From assembly GCF_009793335.1 (NCBI RefSeq), contig NZ_WING01000002.1, forward strand, positions 1,116,001-1,180,000: a stretch of DNA of 64,000 bases, in the 5' to 3' direction. Source of the stretch: Actinomadura sp. J1-007 (GTDB taxonomy: Bacteria; Actinomycetota; Actinomycetes; Streptosporangiales; Streptosporangiaceae). A program made the position numbers and the translations under genes. Positions 55,321-63,500 of this stretch are shown here, in pieces (the stretch's first letter is position 1; each line of letters starts with the position of its first letter). The notes under the pieces are model-generated. The model had not been told where the DNA came from, did no database searches, and saw only the letters and a program-made list of their open reading frames with translations.

Positions 55321-56550
55321 ATGACGAGCGCCGACGCGACGCCCTTCTCGCTGGAGCTCAGCGACGACGTGCGCGAGGTCCAGCAGTGGGTCCACGAGTT
55401 CGCCCGGGACGTCATCCGTCCCGCCGCCGAGGAGTGGGACGAGCGCGAGGAGACCCCCTGGCCGCTGATCCAGGAGGCGTCCAAGGTCGGCCTCTACTCG
55501 CTGGACTTCTTCGCCACCCAGTGGCTGGAGCCGACGGGCCTCGGCATCCCGGTCGCGTTCGAGGAGCTGTTCTGGGGCGACGCGGGCATCGCGCTGTCCA
55601 TTGTCGGCACCGGCCTCGCCGCCGCCTCGATCGCCGCGGTCGGCACGCCCGACCAGGTGACCGAGTGGGTGCCGCAGATGTTCGGCACGTCCGACGACGT
55701 CAAGCTCGGCGCGTTCTGCGCCTCGGAGCCGGACGCGGGCAGCGACGTCGGCTCCATCCGCGCCCGCGCCGTCTACGACGAGGCCAAGGACGAGTGGGTG
55801 CTGAACGGCACCAAGACCTGGGCGACCAACGGCGGCATCGCCGACGTCCACGTGGTCGTCGCGTCCGTCCACCCCGACCTCGGCAGCCGCGGGCAGGCGA
55901 GCTTCATCGTCCCGCCCGGCACCCCCGGCCTGAAGCAGGGGCAGAAGTTCAAGAAGCACGGCATCCGAGCCTCGCACACCGCCGAGGTCATCCTCGACAA
56001 CGTGCGGATCCCGTCGCACCTGATCGTCGGCGGCAAGGACAAGTTCGACGAGCGCATCGCCCGCACGCGCGAGGGCAAGAGGGCCAAGGGCCAGGCCGCG
56101 ATGAAGACGTTCGAGACGACCCGCCCGAGCGTCGGCGCGATGGCGCTCGGCGTCGGCCGCGCCGCCTACGACTACGCCCTCCAGTACGCCCAGGAGCGCG
56201 AGCAGTTCGGGAAGAAGATCGGCGACTTCCAGGCGATCGCGTTCAAGCTGGCCGACATGAAGTGCCGGCTGGACGCGGCGCGGCTGATGGTGTGGCGCGC
56301 CGCCTGGATGGCCCGCACCGGCAAGGACTTCGACAACGCCGAGGGCTCGATGGCCAAGCTCATGGCCAGCGAGATGTCGGTGTACGTCACCGAGGAGGCG
56401 ATCCAGATCCTCGGCGGCAACGGCTACACCCGCGAGTACCCGGTCGAGCGCATGCACCGCGACTCGAAGATCTTCACCATCTTCGAGGGCACCAGCGAGA
56501 TCCAGCGCCTCGTCATCGGCCGCACGGTCACGGGGCTCCCCGTCCGCTGA
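55321..56550 (+). CDS. Acyl-CoA dehydrogenase (medium/short-chain type)
   Basis: 409 residues. Standard motifs: LGAFCASEPDAGSDVGS (FAD/substrate loop), NGTKTWATNGG, KKHGIRASHTAEVILDNVRIP, REQFGKKIGDFQAIAFKLADM and the C-terminal catalytic-region sequence YPVERMHRDSKIFTIFEGTSEIQRLVI. It oxidises acyl-CoA with ETF as acceptor. The ATG is behind GGAGAAAGGG. The chain-length class is inferred from the overall pattern. The 55253-55292 palindromes and the adjacent TetR gene suggest fatty-acid-responsive regulation. Confidence 0.93.
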   Translation: MTSADATPFSLELSDDVREVQQWVHEFARDVIRPAAEEWDEREETPWPLIQEASKVGLYSLDFFATQWLEPTGLGIPVAFEELFWGDAGIALSIVGTGLAAASIAAVGTPDQVTEWVPQMFGTSDDVKLGAFCASEPDAGSDVGSIRARAVYDEAKDEWVLNGTKTWATNGGIADVHVVVASVHPDLGSRGQASFIVPPGTPGLKQGQKFKKHGIRASHTAEVILDNVRIPSHLIVGGKDKFDERIARTREGKRAKGQAAMKTFETTRPSVGAMALGVGRAAYDYALQYAQEREQFGKKIGDFQAIAFKLADMKCRLDAARLMVWRAAWMARTGKDFDNAEGSMAKLMASEMSVYVTEEAIQILGGNGYTREYPVERMHRDSKIFTIFEGTSEIQRLVIGRTVTGLPVR

Positions 56551-56552
56551 CC

Positions 56553-56593
56553 CGTCCGACGTGTCCGACGTGTCCGACGCGTCCGACGCGTCC
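56553..56593. repeat. 9-bp tandem repeat directly after the acyl-CoA dehydrogenase stop
   Basis: Four to four and a half units of YGTCCGACG run from 3 bp past the stop. The period is a multiple of three. The following sequence to about 56890 is GC-rich and holds no gene I trust. Confidence 0.7.
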
Positions 56594-56903
56594 CGCCGCC
56601 GCGCCGCCCGGCCGCCGGTCCGCCCGTCGCCGCGCCGCACCGCGCCCGGTCCCTCGCGACCCCGGCGCGGTGCCGCGCCGTGCCGCCGCGCGGGCCGGCG
56701 GCGGGCGTCGCGCGGCCACGGCTCCCGTCCGTGACGTCCCCCACAGCCGGTACCGCAGGGAGGTGCGGCCGACATGACCCATCCGCCACCGCGTCCCGGC
56801 GGCGCGGCGCCGCGGGCGCGCGGGCCGGCCGCCGCGCGCCGCGCGACGTCCCGCCCCCCGTCAGGCGCGGGAAGTGACAACTCCGGGCCCTCCAGGGGAC
56901 ACC

Positions 56904-56925
56904 GGTGTTGTCACCCGGTAACACC
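56904..56925. promoter_or_regulatory. Imperfect palindrome upstream of TetR gene
   Basis: GGTGTT and AACACC arms (56904-56909, 56920-56925) enclose GTCACCCGGTAAC, whose GGTAAC half matches the two palindromes before the acyl-CoA dehydrogenase gene. It lies about 100 bp before the TetR start and is probably its autoregulatory site. Confidence 0.5.
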
Positions 56926-57021
56926 CCGGATAGCGTTCGGGTATGCCGACCGCCGCCGGACCCGTACCGCCGCAGCCCGCCCCCGGGCCGGCGTCGGCCG
57001 CCCGCGCGCGGTGAGCCGGCC

Positions 57022-57671
57022 ATGACGGTCGGGACCGGCGCGAACGCCGGAACGGCGGGGTCGCGGCGCGACCCGGGCCGCCGCAGCGCCCTGCTGGAGG
57101 CGGCCGACCGGGTCATCCAGCGGGAGGGCCCGGAGGCGTCGATGGCCGCGATCGCCGCCGAGGCGGGGATCAGCAAGCCGATCCTCTACCGCCACTTCGG
57201 CGACAAGAGCGGCCTGTACCAGGCGCTCGCCGAACGGCACACGCGCAAGCTGATCGACGGGATCCGGGCGCAGTTCTCCCGGTCCGACCCGATCCGCGCG
57301 CGCGTGCGGGCGACGATCGACACCTACCTGGCCACGATCTCGGCCAACCTCAACCTCTACCGGTTCCTGATGCACCGGGCGAGCGCGGAGGACGCGGCCA
57401 CGCACAGCGCGATGAGCACGATGATCCGCGGGGTGAGCCGGGAGCTGGCCGAGGTGATGATCGCCGAGGGGGCCCGCCGGTCGACCGCACCCGCGCGTAC
57501 GTGTGGGGGCACGCGGTGGTCGGCATGGTGCAGACGGCGGGGGACTGGTGGCTGGACCACGCGGGCGAGGTGCCCCGCGAGGACGTGGTCGACGGGCTCG
57601 CCGACCTCATCCTCGGCGGGCTGCCCGCCGCCGCGCCCCCCGACCGCGTGCTGGAGCTGTTCAGAGAATGA
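57022..57671 (+). CDS. TetR-family transcriptional regulator (one apparent frameshift)
   Basis: 216 residues after repair. The N-terminal helix-turn-helix is standard (RRSALLEAADRVIQREGPEASMAAIAAEAGISKPILYRHFGDKSGLYQALAERH). The ligand-binding part is helical (YLATISANLNLYRFLMHRAS, then AVVGMVQTAGDWWLDHAGEVPREDVVDGLADLILGGL). The frame breaks in the G5 run at 57468-57472; one extra G joins the halves. It is the likely repressor of the acyl-CoA dehydrogenase gene and itself. The stop overlaps the start of the next gene (ATGA). Confidence 0.86.
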
Positions 57672-58138
57672 CGATCCCCGAGGTGACTGTGCAGACCGAC
57701 CTGCGGACCGAGCCCGCCACCCACCCCGCGAGCGGCCGCGACGACGGCCCGGACGCGGGCGGTCCCGCCGGGGCGCCCGCCGCGGCCCGCCCCGAGCCGG
57801 ACGTGGAGACCGAGCGGCGGCCCTGGGGGAGCTTCGAGCGGTACACGCTGAACGAGCCGTCCACCGTGAAGATCATCCATGTGGAGCCGGGGCAGCGGCT
57901 CAGCCTCCAGCGGCACCGCGACCGCGACGAGCTGTGGGTCGCGCTGGACCCGGGCGCGGTGTTCGAGGTCGCGGGGCGCCGCTTCCTGCCCGAGGTGGGC
58001 GAGCGGGTGCTGATCCGCGCGGGCGACACGCACCGGCTCGGCTCCGACGGCCCGGCCGTCCGCGTCATGGAGATCGCGTTCGGCCACTTCGACGAGGACG
58101 ACATCGAGCGCATCGAGGACTCCTACGGCCGCGCCTGA
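57668..58138 (+). CDS. Cupin, mannose-6-phosphate isomerase type II-like
   Basis: 156 residues. The last 110 form a cupin: RPWGSFERYTLNEPSTVKIIHVEPGQRLSLQRHRDRDELWVAL ... ERVLIRAGDTHRLGSDG, with metal ligands H-x-H/E and a later His. This is the C-terminal domain of bifunctional mannose-1-phosphate guanylyltransferase/isomerases, standing alone. The N-terminal 45 residues are a Pro/Ala-rich leader. It is translationally coupled to the TetR gene. The exact sugar substrate is uncertain. Confidence 0.85.
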   Translation: MTIPEVTVQTDLRTEPATHPASGRDDGPDAGGPAGAPAAARPEPDVETERRPWGSFERYTLNEPSTVKIIHVEPGQRLSLQRHRDRDELWVALDPGAVFEVAGRRFLPEVGERVLIRAGDTHRLGSDGPAVRVMEIAFGHFDEDDIERIEDSYGRA

Positions 58139-58869
58139 CGCTCCGTCCGTTCCGCCGCCGGCGCCGCGCCCTCCCCGGCGGACGGCGTCGTCGTCGCGGG
58201 TCGGGGCGTCGTCGTCGCGGGCGGTGCGGAGGCCGTCGGGCGCGGGCGCGTGAACGTCCCGGCGGGGAGCACGCTGAGCGCCACGCGCTGGGCGCGCGTG
58301 TCGTCCGCCCCCGGGCCCTTGAGCGAGACGTAGCCCCACGCGCCCGGCTTCCACTCCCAGGCCAGCTCGACCGCGCCAGGGCGGACGACGGGCGCGGCGA
58401 GCACGTACGCGCGGTGGCCGTGCACGGCGGGCGCGGGACGGCCCGACGGCGGACGGCCCCCGCTGCCCGGCGGGAGGCCGCCCTTCGGGTACATCTCCAC
58501 GATCCCGTCGGCGCGCAGGGTGCCGCCCGGCCGTTCGGGCCGCAGCAGGATCCGCTGGACGTCGCGTCCCGCCTCGTACGACGCGGGGGTGAAACCGCCC
58601 GCCGACCCGACGTCGAACGCGTGCCGCCCCGCGTCGAACCGTTCGCCCGGCGGGGCCGCCGCCTCCTGGCCCAGCAGCGGGACGGTGAGCTGCGCCGCCA
58701 CGACCGCCAGCGCCGCCGCCGCGGTCGCCGCCGCGCGCCGGACGCGGACCCGGCGGCGGCCGGCCCGGACGGCGCGGCCGACGTCGGGGGAGCCGGGCGG
58801 CGGCCGGAACCCGCGCAGCGTTCCGAGCAGCCGCGCGGCCTCGTCGTCGTGCTCGTCCACGGCGGTCAC
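58123..58869 (-). CDS. Membrane-anchored partner of the SigE-type sigma factor
   Basis: 248 residues: a charged cytoplasmic N-terminus of about 40 residues, one membrane helix (AAATAAAALAVVAAQLTVPL) and an extracytoplasmic part with WEWKPGAWGYVSLKG. The Thr/Pro-rich C-terminus ends in low complexity. The position directly after the sigma factor (GTGA overlap of start and stop) suggests an anti-sigma or accessory protein. No conserved zinc anti-sigma motif is seen. Its 3' end overlaps the convergent cupin gene by 16 bp. Confidence 0.65.
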   Translation of the reverse strand: MTAVDEHDDEAARLLGTLRGFRPPPGSPDVGRAVRAGRRRVRVRRAAATAAAALAVVAAQLTVPLLGQEAAAPPGERFDAGRHAFDVGSAGGFTPASYEAGRDVQRILLRPERPGGTLRADGIVEMYPKGGLPPGSGGRPPSGRPAPAVHGHRAYVLAAPVVRPGAVELAWEWKPGAWGYVSLKGPGADDTRAQRVALSVLPAGTFTRPRPTASAPPATTTPRPATTTPSAGEGAAPAAERTERQARP

Positions 58870-59537
58870 TCCCCTCCCCGTACGGCCGACCCGGCGCGGT
58901 CGCCGAGCAGCGCGCGCAGGCGGGCGAGCCCGTGCGCGGTCTGGCTCTTGACGGTCCCCTCCGAGCAGCCGAGGATCTCCGCGACCTCCGCCACGGGCAG
59001 GTCGCACAGGAACCGCAGCACGAGGACGGCGCGCTGCCTGCGCGGCACCCGGTCCAGCGCCGCCCGCACCACGGCCCGCGTCTCGACGTCCGGGACGGCC
59101 TCGGCCGGGACGCCCGGCGTGTCGGCGGGCGCGCCCGTCAGCCGGACGCGGGCGACCCAGGCGAGGCGCCGCTCGTTGAGGAACGACCTGACCAGGATGG
59201 ACCGGACGTAGCGGTCCAGGTCGTCCGCCCCCCGCGCGCGTCTCCAGTGCACGTACAGCCGGGTCAGCGCGGTCTGGACGATGTCGTCGGCGCGGTGCGG
59301 GTCGTGGCAGAGCAGGTGCGCGATCCGGCGCAGGCCCGGCAGGGCGCCCGTCACGTACTCCACGTACTCCGCCTCATCGCCCGCCCGCACCGCCGCCCTC
59401 CTTCCCGGTCCCGCCGCCCGCCGCCCCGCCTCCCGTTCGGGTGCCCGCTCCGCCGCCCGTTCGGGACGGGCCGCCGTGCGCCTGCCGCTCCGTGAGACGG
59501 GTGGGGGCGGCAGCGGGATCGCCGGGTCCGTGGCCAC
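58866..59537 (-). CDS. SigE-family (ECF group) RNA polymerase sigma factor
   Basis: 223 residues. Region 2 has YVEYVTGALPGLRRIAHLLCHDPHRADDIVQTALTRLYVHW, region 4 has RAALDRVPRRQRAVLVLRFLCDLPVAEVAEILGCSEGTVKSQTAHGLARLRALL. It is the SigE70-like ECF type common in actinomycetes. The GTG at 59537 adds about 55 Arg/Ala/Pro residues before region 2. A later in-frame GTG near the EAEYVEYV start would give the usual length, so the true start is uncertain. Confidence 0.88.
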   Translation of the reverse strand: MATDPAIPLPPPPVSRSGRRTAARPERAAERAPEREAGRRAAGPGRRAAVRAGDEAEYVEYVTGALPGLRRIAHLLCHDPHRADDIVQTALTRLYVHWRRARGADDLDRYVRSILVRSFLNERRLAWVARVRLTGAPADTPGVPAEAVPDVETRAVVRAALDRVPRRQRAVLVLRFLCDLPVAEVAEILGCSEGTVKSQTAHGLARLRALLGDRAGSAVRGGE

Positions 59538-59543
59538 GGCCGG

Positions 59544-61373
59544 TCACCGTCCCGGCCCACGAGTGAGGAGGCGGACGTCCCAGACCCACACGCCGCCCTC
59601 GTAGCGGCCGGGGCCGAGCAGGGCGGTGAGGACGCCGTGCAGCTCGCGTTCGCGGGCGTTCGGTCCGAGGACGACCGCGTCGGCGCGCCAGTACACGAGG
59701 TCCGCGCGGGCGGCGGACCGTTCGGCGGGGCCGACGGCGGGCGGGTCGCGGTCGTCGCGGGCGCGGCGCAGCAGCTCGGACGTCGGGCGGCGGGGCGCGC
59801 CGTACCCGCCCCGCCGGTCCGGTCCGAACGGGCCGACGAAGTAGCCCTCGGGCACCCGGAACCCGAGGCCTGCCTCGACCTGCCAGTGCAGCGGCGTCGC
59901 GTCCGGCACGTCCGGCGGCGGCGCGGGCACGAGGGTGCGGCCCGGCGCGACGTGGCGGCGCCACGCGCCTCCGGTGAAGAACGCCGGGGTCGCGGGCCGG
60001 TCCTCGGCGGGCAGCGGCTTCGGGGCGATCGGTACCAGGGCCTCGGCCAGCACGAGGGCGCACGCGATCCGCGCGCGCCGTCCGTACGCGGCGTCGCCGG
60101 AGAGCTCCGCGCCCGCGAGGCAGCGGTCGAGGGCGCGGGCGAGCAGCAGGCCGATCGGCGGTACGCACACCAGCGTCAGCCGCGACTCCAGCACCGACTC
60201 GTAGAGGGGGAGCTTCCCCAGGACGAGCCAGGGCCCGGGTATCCCGGTCGGCCGCCCGTTCACGACGATCTCGGGGCCGAGCGACAGGACGGCCGCGGTG
60301 ACGACCACGAGCCCGAGGGCGCGCGCGACCGCGTCCCGGCGCAGCAGGACGAGCAGCGCGGCGACCAGGACGGCGAGGGGCCAGCCGAAGAACGCGTTCT
60401 GCTCGGTCGTGCTCACGTCGAGCGGGCCCGGCGCGGAGGGGTGCCCGGCGAGCGACTGCCGGGCGAACGCGGCGAGCGCCGCCGCGTCGTTGCCCGCCGG
60501 GCCGTGCAGCAGGCCGTCGTAGCTCTGCCGCCCGAAGAACTGCCGGACCAGCGCGTACACGGTGAGCGGCAGAGCGGTCGCCGCCGCCGTCCCGAGCCCG
60601 GCGACGAGCCGCCGCGCCGCGGGCCCGGTTCCGTCCGGGCGGGCGAGGGCGTACCCGGCGGCGAAGACGGCGAGGCCCGTCGCCGCGAGCAGCAGCGCCT
60701 CCTCACCCAGGTACACCTGGTAGGCGGCGAGGAGGCCGAGGACCAGGCCGTTGCGGACGGTCCCGCCGTCGCCGCGCGCGAGCCGGACGAGCCGTCCGAC
60801 GATCAGCGGGAGCGCGGCCAGCACGACGAAGTTCGGGTGCGCGTTGGCGTGCGAGACCATCGGCGGCGCGAACCCGCAGAACCCGCCCGCCACGGCCGCC
60901 GCCGGCCATGCCGCCCCGAGATGCCGGCGCGCCAGCCGGTACCAGGCCGCGGCCGTGCCGCCGAGCCCGAGCGTCAGCACGAGCGCCCAGGTCACCGAGG
61001 GCCCGAACGCGAGGGTCACCGGCGCCAGCGGCACCGAGACGCCGAGCATGACCGTGTTGGCCATGAGGTTCACGCCGTCCGGGGCGTTCTGGAGGGTCGT
61101 GAAGAACGGGTCGTCCAGCCGCGTCACGGCCCGCGCGGTCACCGCGAAGAACCACTCCCACTGGGCCTGGTCCTGGCCGCCGTCCACCAGGTAGCGGCGG
61201 CCCGGGTCCGCCCACAGATTGCCGAGGACGGCGAACGCGGCGAGCACGAACGCCCCCGACACGGCGAGATCGACCTCCCGCCCGCTCAACCCCGTACGCC
61301 CCGTTCCGCCCAGCCCCCCGCCGCTGCGGCCCGCCTCGGCCTCGCCGCAGCCCGCAGTCACCACAGCCCTCAC
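59544..61373 (-). CDS. Polytopic membrane protein, probable GT-C-like glycosyltransferase
   Basis: 609 residues with about eleven helices. The first large loop has DGGQDQAQWEWFFAVTARAVTRLDDPFFTTLQNAPDGVNLMAN, with a conserved-looking Asp/Glu cluster, and the soluble C-terminus is of variable type. The GTG at 61373 overlaps the stop of the GT2 gene upstream, so the pair are coupled: the GT2 could make a polyprenyl-phosphate sugar and this protein transfer it outside. That is inference. Confidence 0.65.
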   Translation of the reverse strand: MRAVVTAGCGEAEAGRSGGGLGGTGRTGLSGREVDLAVSGAFVLAAFAVLGNLWADPGRRYLVDGGQDQAQWEWFFAVTARAVTRLDDPFFTTLQNAPDGVNLMANTVMLGVSVPLAPVTLAFGPSVTWALVLTLGLGGTAAAWYRLARRHLGAAWPAAAVAGGFCGFAPPMVSHANAHPNFVVLAALPLIVGRLVRLARGDGGTVRNGLVLGLLAAYQVYLGEEALLLAATGLAVFAAGYALARPDGTGPAARRLVAGLGTAAATALPLTVYALVRQFFGRQSYDGLLHGPAGNDAAALAAFARQSLAGHPSAPGPLDVSTTEQNAFFGWPLAVLVAALLVLLRRDAVARALGLVVVTAAVLSLGPEIVVNGRPTGIPGPWLVLGKLPLYESVLESRLTLVCVPPIGLLLARALDRCLAGAELSGDAAYGRRARIACALVLAEALVPIAPKPLPAEDRPATPAFFTGGAWRRHVAPGRTLVPAPPPDVPDATPLHWQVEAGLGFRVPEGYFVGPFGPDRRGGYGAPRRPTSELLRRARDDRDPPAVGPAERSAARADLVYWRADAVVLGPNARERELHGVLTALLGPGRYEGGVWVWDVRLLTRGPGR

Positions 61374-62215
61374 GCCGCCACCCACCCGCCCCACGCCCCG
61401 CCCCCGCCGTCCGCGTTGCCCGCGCTGCTCGCGCCGTCCGCATCGTGCGTGGCGGGACGGGTCGAGGTGGGGTTCGTGATCGTGTGGGAGAGGCCGTGGC
61501 GGGCGCGGATGCCCGCGATCTCGCGCAGTACCCGCAGGTAGTCGAGGGGGCGGACCTTGGAGCCGGGGCGGTGCGTCCACCGCACCGGCACCTCGGCGAC
61601 CGGCCAGCCGCGCCGCGCGAACAGGGCCAGGACCTCCACGTCGAACCCCCAGCCGTCCACCCGCGCCGCCGCGAACGCCGCGCGGGCCCGCGCGCCGTCG
61701 AACAGCTTGAACCCGCACTGCGTGTCGGCCACCCCCCGCAGCGCGACCGTCCGGATCAGCGCGGCGCCCGTCCGCCCCGGGACGAGGCGCAGCGGATGCC
61801 GCCGCACGCGCCGTTCACCGGCCGGGCCCCGCGGTACGGCGCGCGAGCCGATCGCGGCGGCGTACCCCTCGGCGAGGACGGCGCGCAGGCGGGCCAGCTC
61901 CTCGATCGGCGTCGCGAGGTCCGCGTCGGTGAAGAGCACGAGCGTGCCGCGCGAGGCCGCGACGCCCGTCCGGACGGCGTGGCCCTTGCCGCGGTTCGCC
62001 GGGGTGCGCAGCAGCCGGATCCGGGGGTCGCGCGCGGCGGCGCCGAGGACGGCCGCCGCGCCGCCGTCGGTGGAGCCGTCGTCCACGACGATCAGCTCCC
62101 AGGAGGGCGCGCGGCCGTCCAGGTGGGCGCGGAGCTCGGCGAGCGCGGCCGGGAGCCGCCGCCGCTCGTTGTAGACGGGGACGACGACCGACAGCTCGAC
62201 CGGGGAGGCGTTCAC
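61370..62215 (-). CDS. GT2-family glycosyltransferase (dolichyl-phosphate glucosyltransferase-like)
   Basis: 281 residues: VELSVVVPVYNERRRLPAAL, LIVVDDGSTDGGAAAV, NRGKGHAVRTGVAASRG, metal-binding LVLFTDADLATPIEEL, VADTQCGFKLFDG and GWGFDVEVLALFARRGW. This pattern is shared by polyprenyl-phosphate glucosyl/mannosyl transferases that use NDP-sugars. The last 35 residues are low complexity. It is the first gene of a two-gene operon with the membrane protein above. Confidence 0.9.
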   Translation of the reverse strand: MNASPVELSVVVPVYNERRRLPAALAELRAHLDGRAPSWELIVVDDGSTDGGAAAVLGAAARDPRIRLLRTPANRGKGHAVRTGVAASRGTLVLFTDADLATPIEELARLRAVLAEGYAAAIGSRAVPRGPAGERRVRRHPLRLVPGRTGAALIRTVALRGVADTQCGFKLFDGARARAAFAAARVDGWGFDVEVLALFARRGWPVAEVPVRWTHRPGSKVRPLDYLRVLREIAGIRARHGLSHTITNPTSTRPATHDADGASSAGNADGGGGAWGGWVAA

Positions 62216-62249
62216 ATCCCGGAGACCGCCCCGGGCGCCCGTCCGGTTG

Positions 62250-62265
62250 TATGACCTACGTCACA
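62250..62265 (+). promoter_or_regulatory. CRP-like palindrome upstream of the kinase gene
   Basis: TATGA-CCTACG-TCACA matches the CRP consensus TGTGA-N6-TCACA at 9 of 10 positions, 67 bp before the start. It is almost identical to the site before the acyl-CoA dehydrogenase gene at 16562, including the N6 core. Confidence 0.55.
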
Positions 62266-62332
62266 TCGGGACGGGCCGTGCAGGCTGCCAGGATGGGGGA
62301 GAAGTGGTCACTTATCGCGGACGGGAGCGCCG

Positions 62333-63334
62333 ATGGACCTGGACCGGCTCGCGGGACCGCTGGCCGACGTGCTCGCCGCGCGGTACGGGCCGGGCGTCCG
62401 GGTGCGCGGCCTGCGCCGCGACAGCGGCGGCGCGTCCCGCGTCACCTGCGCGTTCGACGCGGTCACGGCGGACGGGGAGACCCGCCCCCTGATCCTGCGG
62501 CTCGCGACGCCCGGCGCGTCGGCGGGCGGCCCCCTGCTGCACGAGGCCGCGCTGATGCGCGCCGCGGGCGAGGCGGGCGTGCCGAGCCCCGAGGTCGTCG
62601 CGGCGGGCGGGGAGGACGGTCCGCTCGGCGCCGACTTCGTGGTCATGGAACGGGTCGAGGGCGAGACGATCCCGCGCCGCGTCCTGCGCGACCCGGCCCT
62701 CGCGGGCGCGCGGGCCGGGCTGGCCGCGCGGTGCGGCGAGATCCTCGCCGCCGTGCACCGCATCCCCATCGAGGCCGTTCCCACGCTCGACCGCGCCGAC
62801 CAGTTGGAGGCGTGGCGGGCGGTGCTGGACGCGACGGGCGAGCCGCACCCGGCGCTGGAACTCGCGCTGCGCTGGCTGGACCGCAACCGCCCGTCCGCGC
62901 GGCCCCCGGCGGTCGTGCACGGCGACTTCCGCAACGGCAACCTCATCATCGGGCCGGACGGCGTCCGCGCCGTCCTCGACTGGGAGCTCGCGCACCTCGG
63001 CGACCCGCTGGAGGACCTCGGCTGGCTGTGCGTGAAGGCGTGGCGGTTCGGCGCCGAACCGCCGGTCGGCGGGTTCGGCACGTACGACCAGCTCGTGGAG
63101 GCGTACGAGAGGGCGGGCGGCGCGAAGGTCGACCCGGCCGCGCTGCGCTGGTGGGAGATGTTCGGCGTGGCCCGGTGGGCGATCATCTGCGTGATGCAGG
63201 CCCGGCGGCACCTGTCCGGCGGCGAACGCTCCGTCGAACTCGCCGCGCTCGGCCGCCGCGTCGCGGAGAACGAGGCGGACCTCCTGGACATGCTCCCCGC
63301 CCGCCTCGACGCCCCCCTCACCCTCCCCGGCTGA
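62333..63334 (+). CDS. Phosphotransferase-family (APH fold) protein
   Basis: 333 residues. ATP-binding and catalytic motifs of the aminoglycoside phosphotransferase fold are clear: VVHGDFRNGNLIIG (catalytic Asp) and VLDWELAHLGDPLEDLGWL (metal Asp). The close resemblance to ACAD10/11-type kinase domains, and a CRP-like site shared with an acyl-CoA dehydrogenase gene, point to a 4-hydroxyacid/acyl-CoA pathway rather than antibiotic resistance. That is inference. Confidence 0.85.
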   Translation: MDLDRLAGPLADVLAARYGPGVRVRGLRRDSGGASRVTCAFDAVTADGETRPLILRLATPGASAGGPLLHEAALMRAAGEAGVPSPEVVAAGGEDGPLGADFVVMERVEGETIPRRVLRDPALAGARAGLAARCGEILAAVHRIPIEAVPTLDRADQLEAWRAVLDATGEPHPALELALRWLDRNRPSARPPAVVHGDFRNGNLIIGPDGVRAVLDWELAHLGDPLEDLGWLCVKAWRFGAEPPVGGFGTYDQLVEAYERAGGAKVDPAALRWWEMFGVARWAIICVMQARRHLSGGERSVELAALGRRVAENEADLLDMLPARLDAPLTLPG

Positions 63335-63395
63335 TCCGCCGCGCCTCCGGCCGAGCCCGCCGCGACGGCCACCAGCGCGAGGCGCCAGGCAGGGG

Positions 63396-63439
63396 AAGGC
63401 GGCCGGTCCGTCCCCCGTGCGGGACGGTCCGGCCGCCTT
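63396..63439. terminator. 19-bp hairpin between convergent genes
   Basis: Arms 63396-63414 and 63421-63439 pair with one mismatch and a 6-nt loop. It starts 61 bp after the kinase stop, 62 bp before the GH20 stop, and serves both. Confidence 0.75.
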
Positions 63440-63500
63440 GGCTGAGGCGTCCGGGGAGCCGGGCGCCGCCGTTCAGGCGCCGCCGGTCACCCCGCGCCGG

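Noticed and set aside
56596..57021. Small plus-strand frame beginning near 56774
   Set aside because: Pro/Arg-rich composition, no ribosome site and overlap with the TetR promoter region; it looks like a chance frame.
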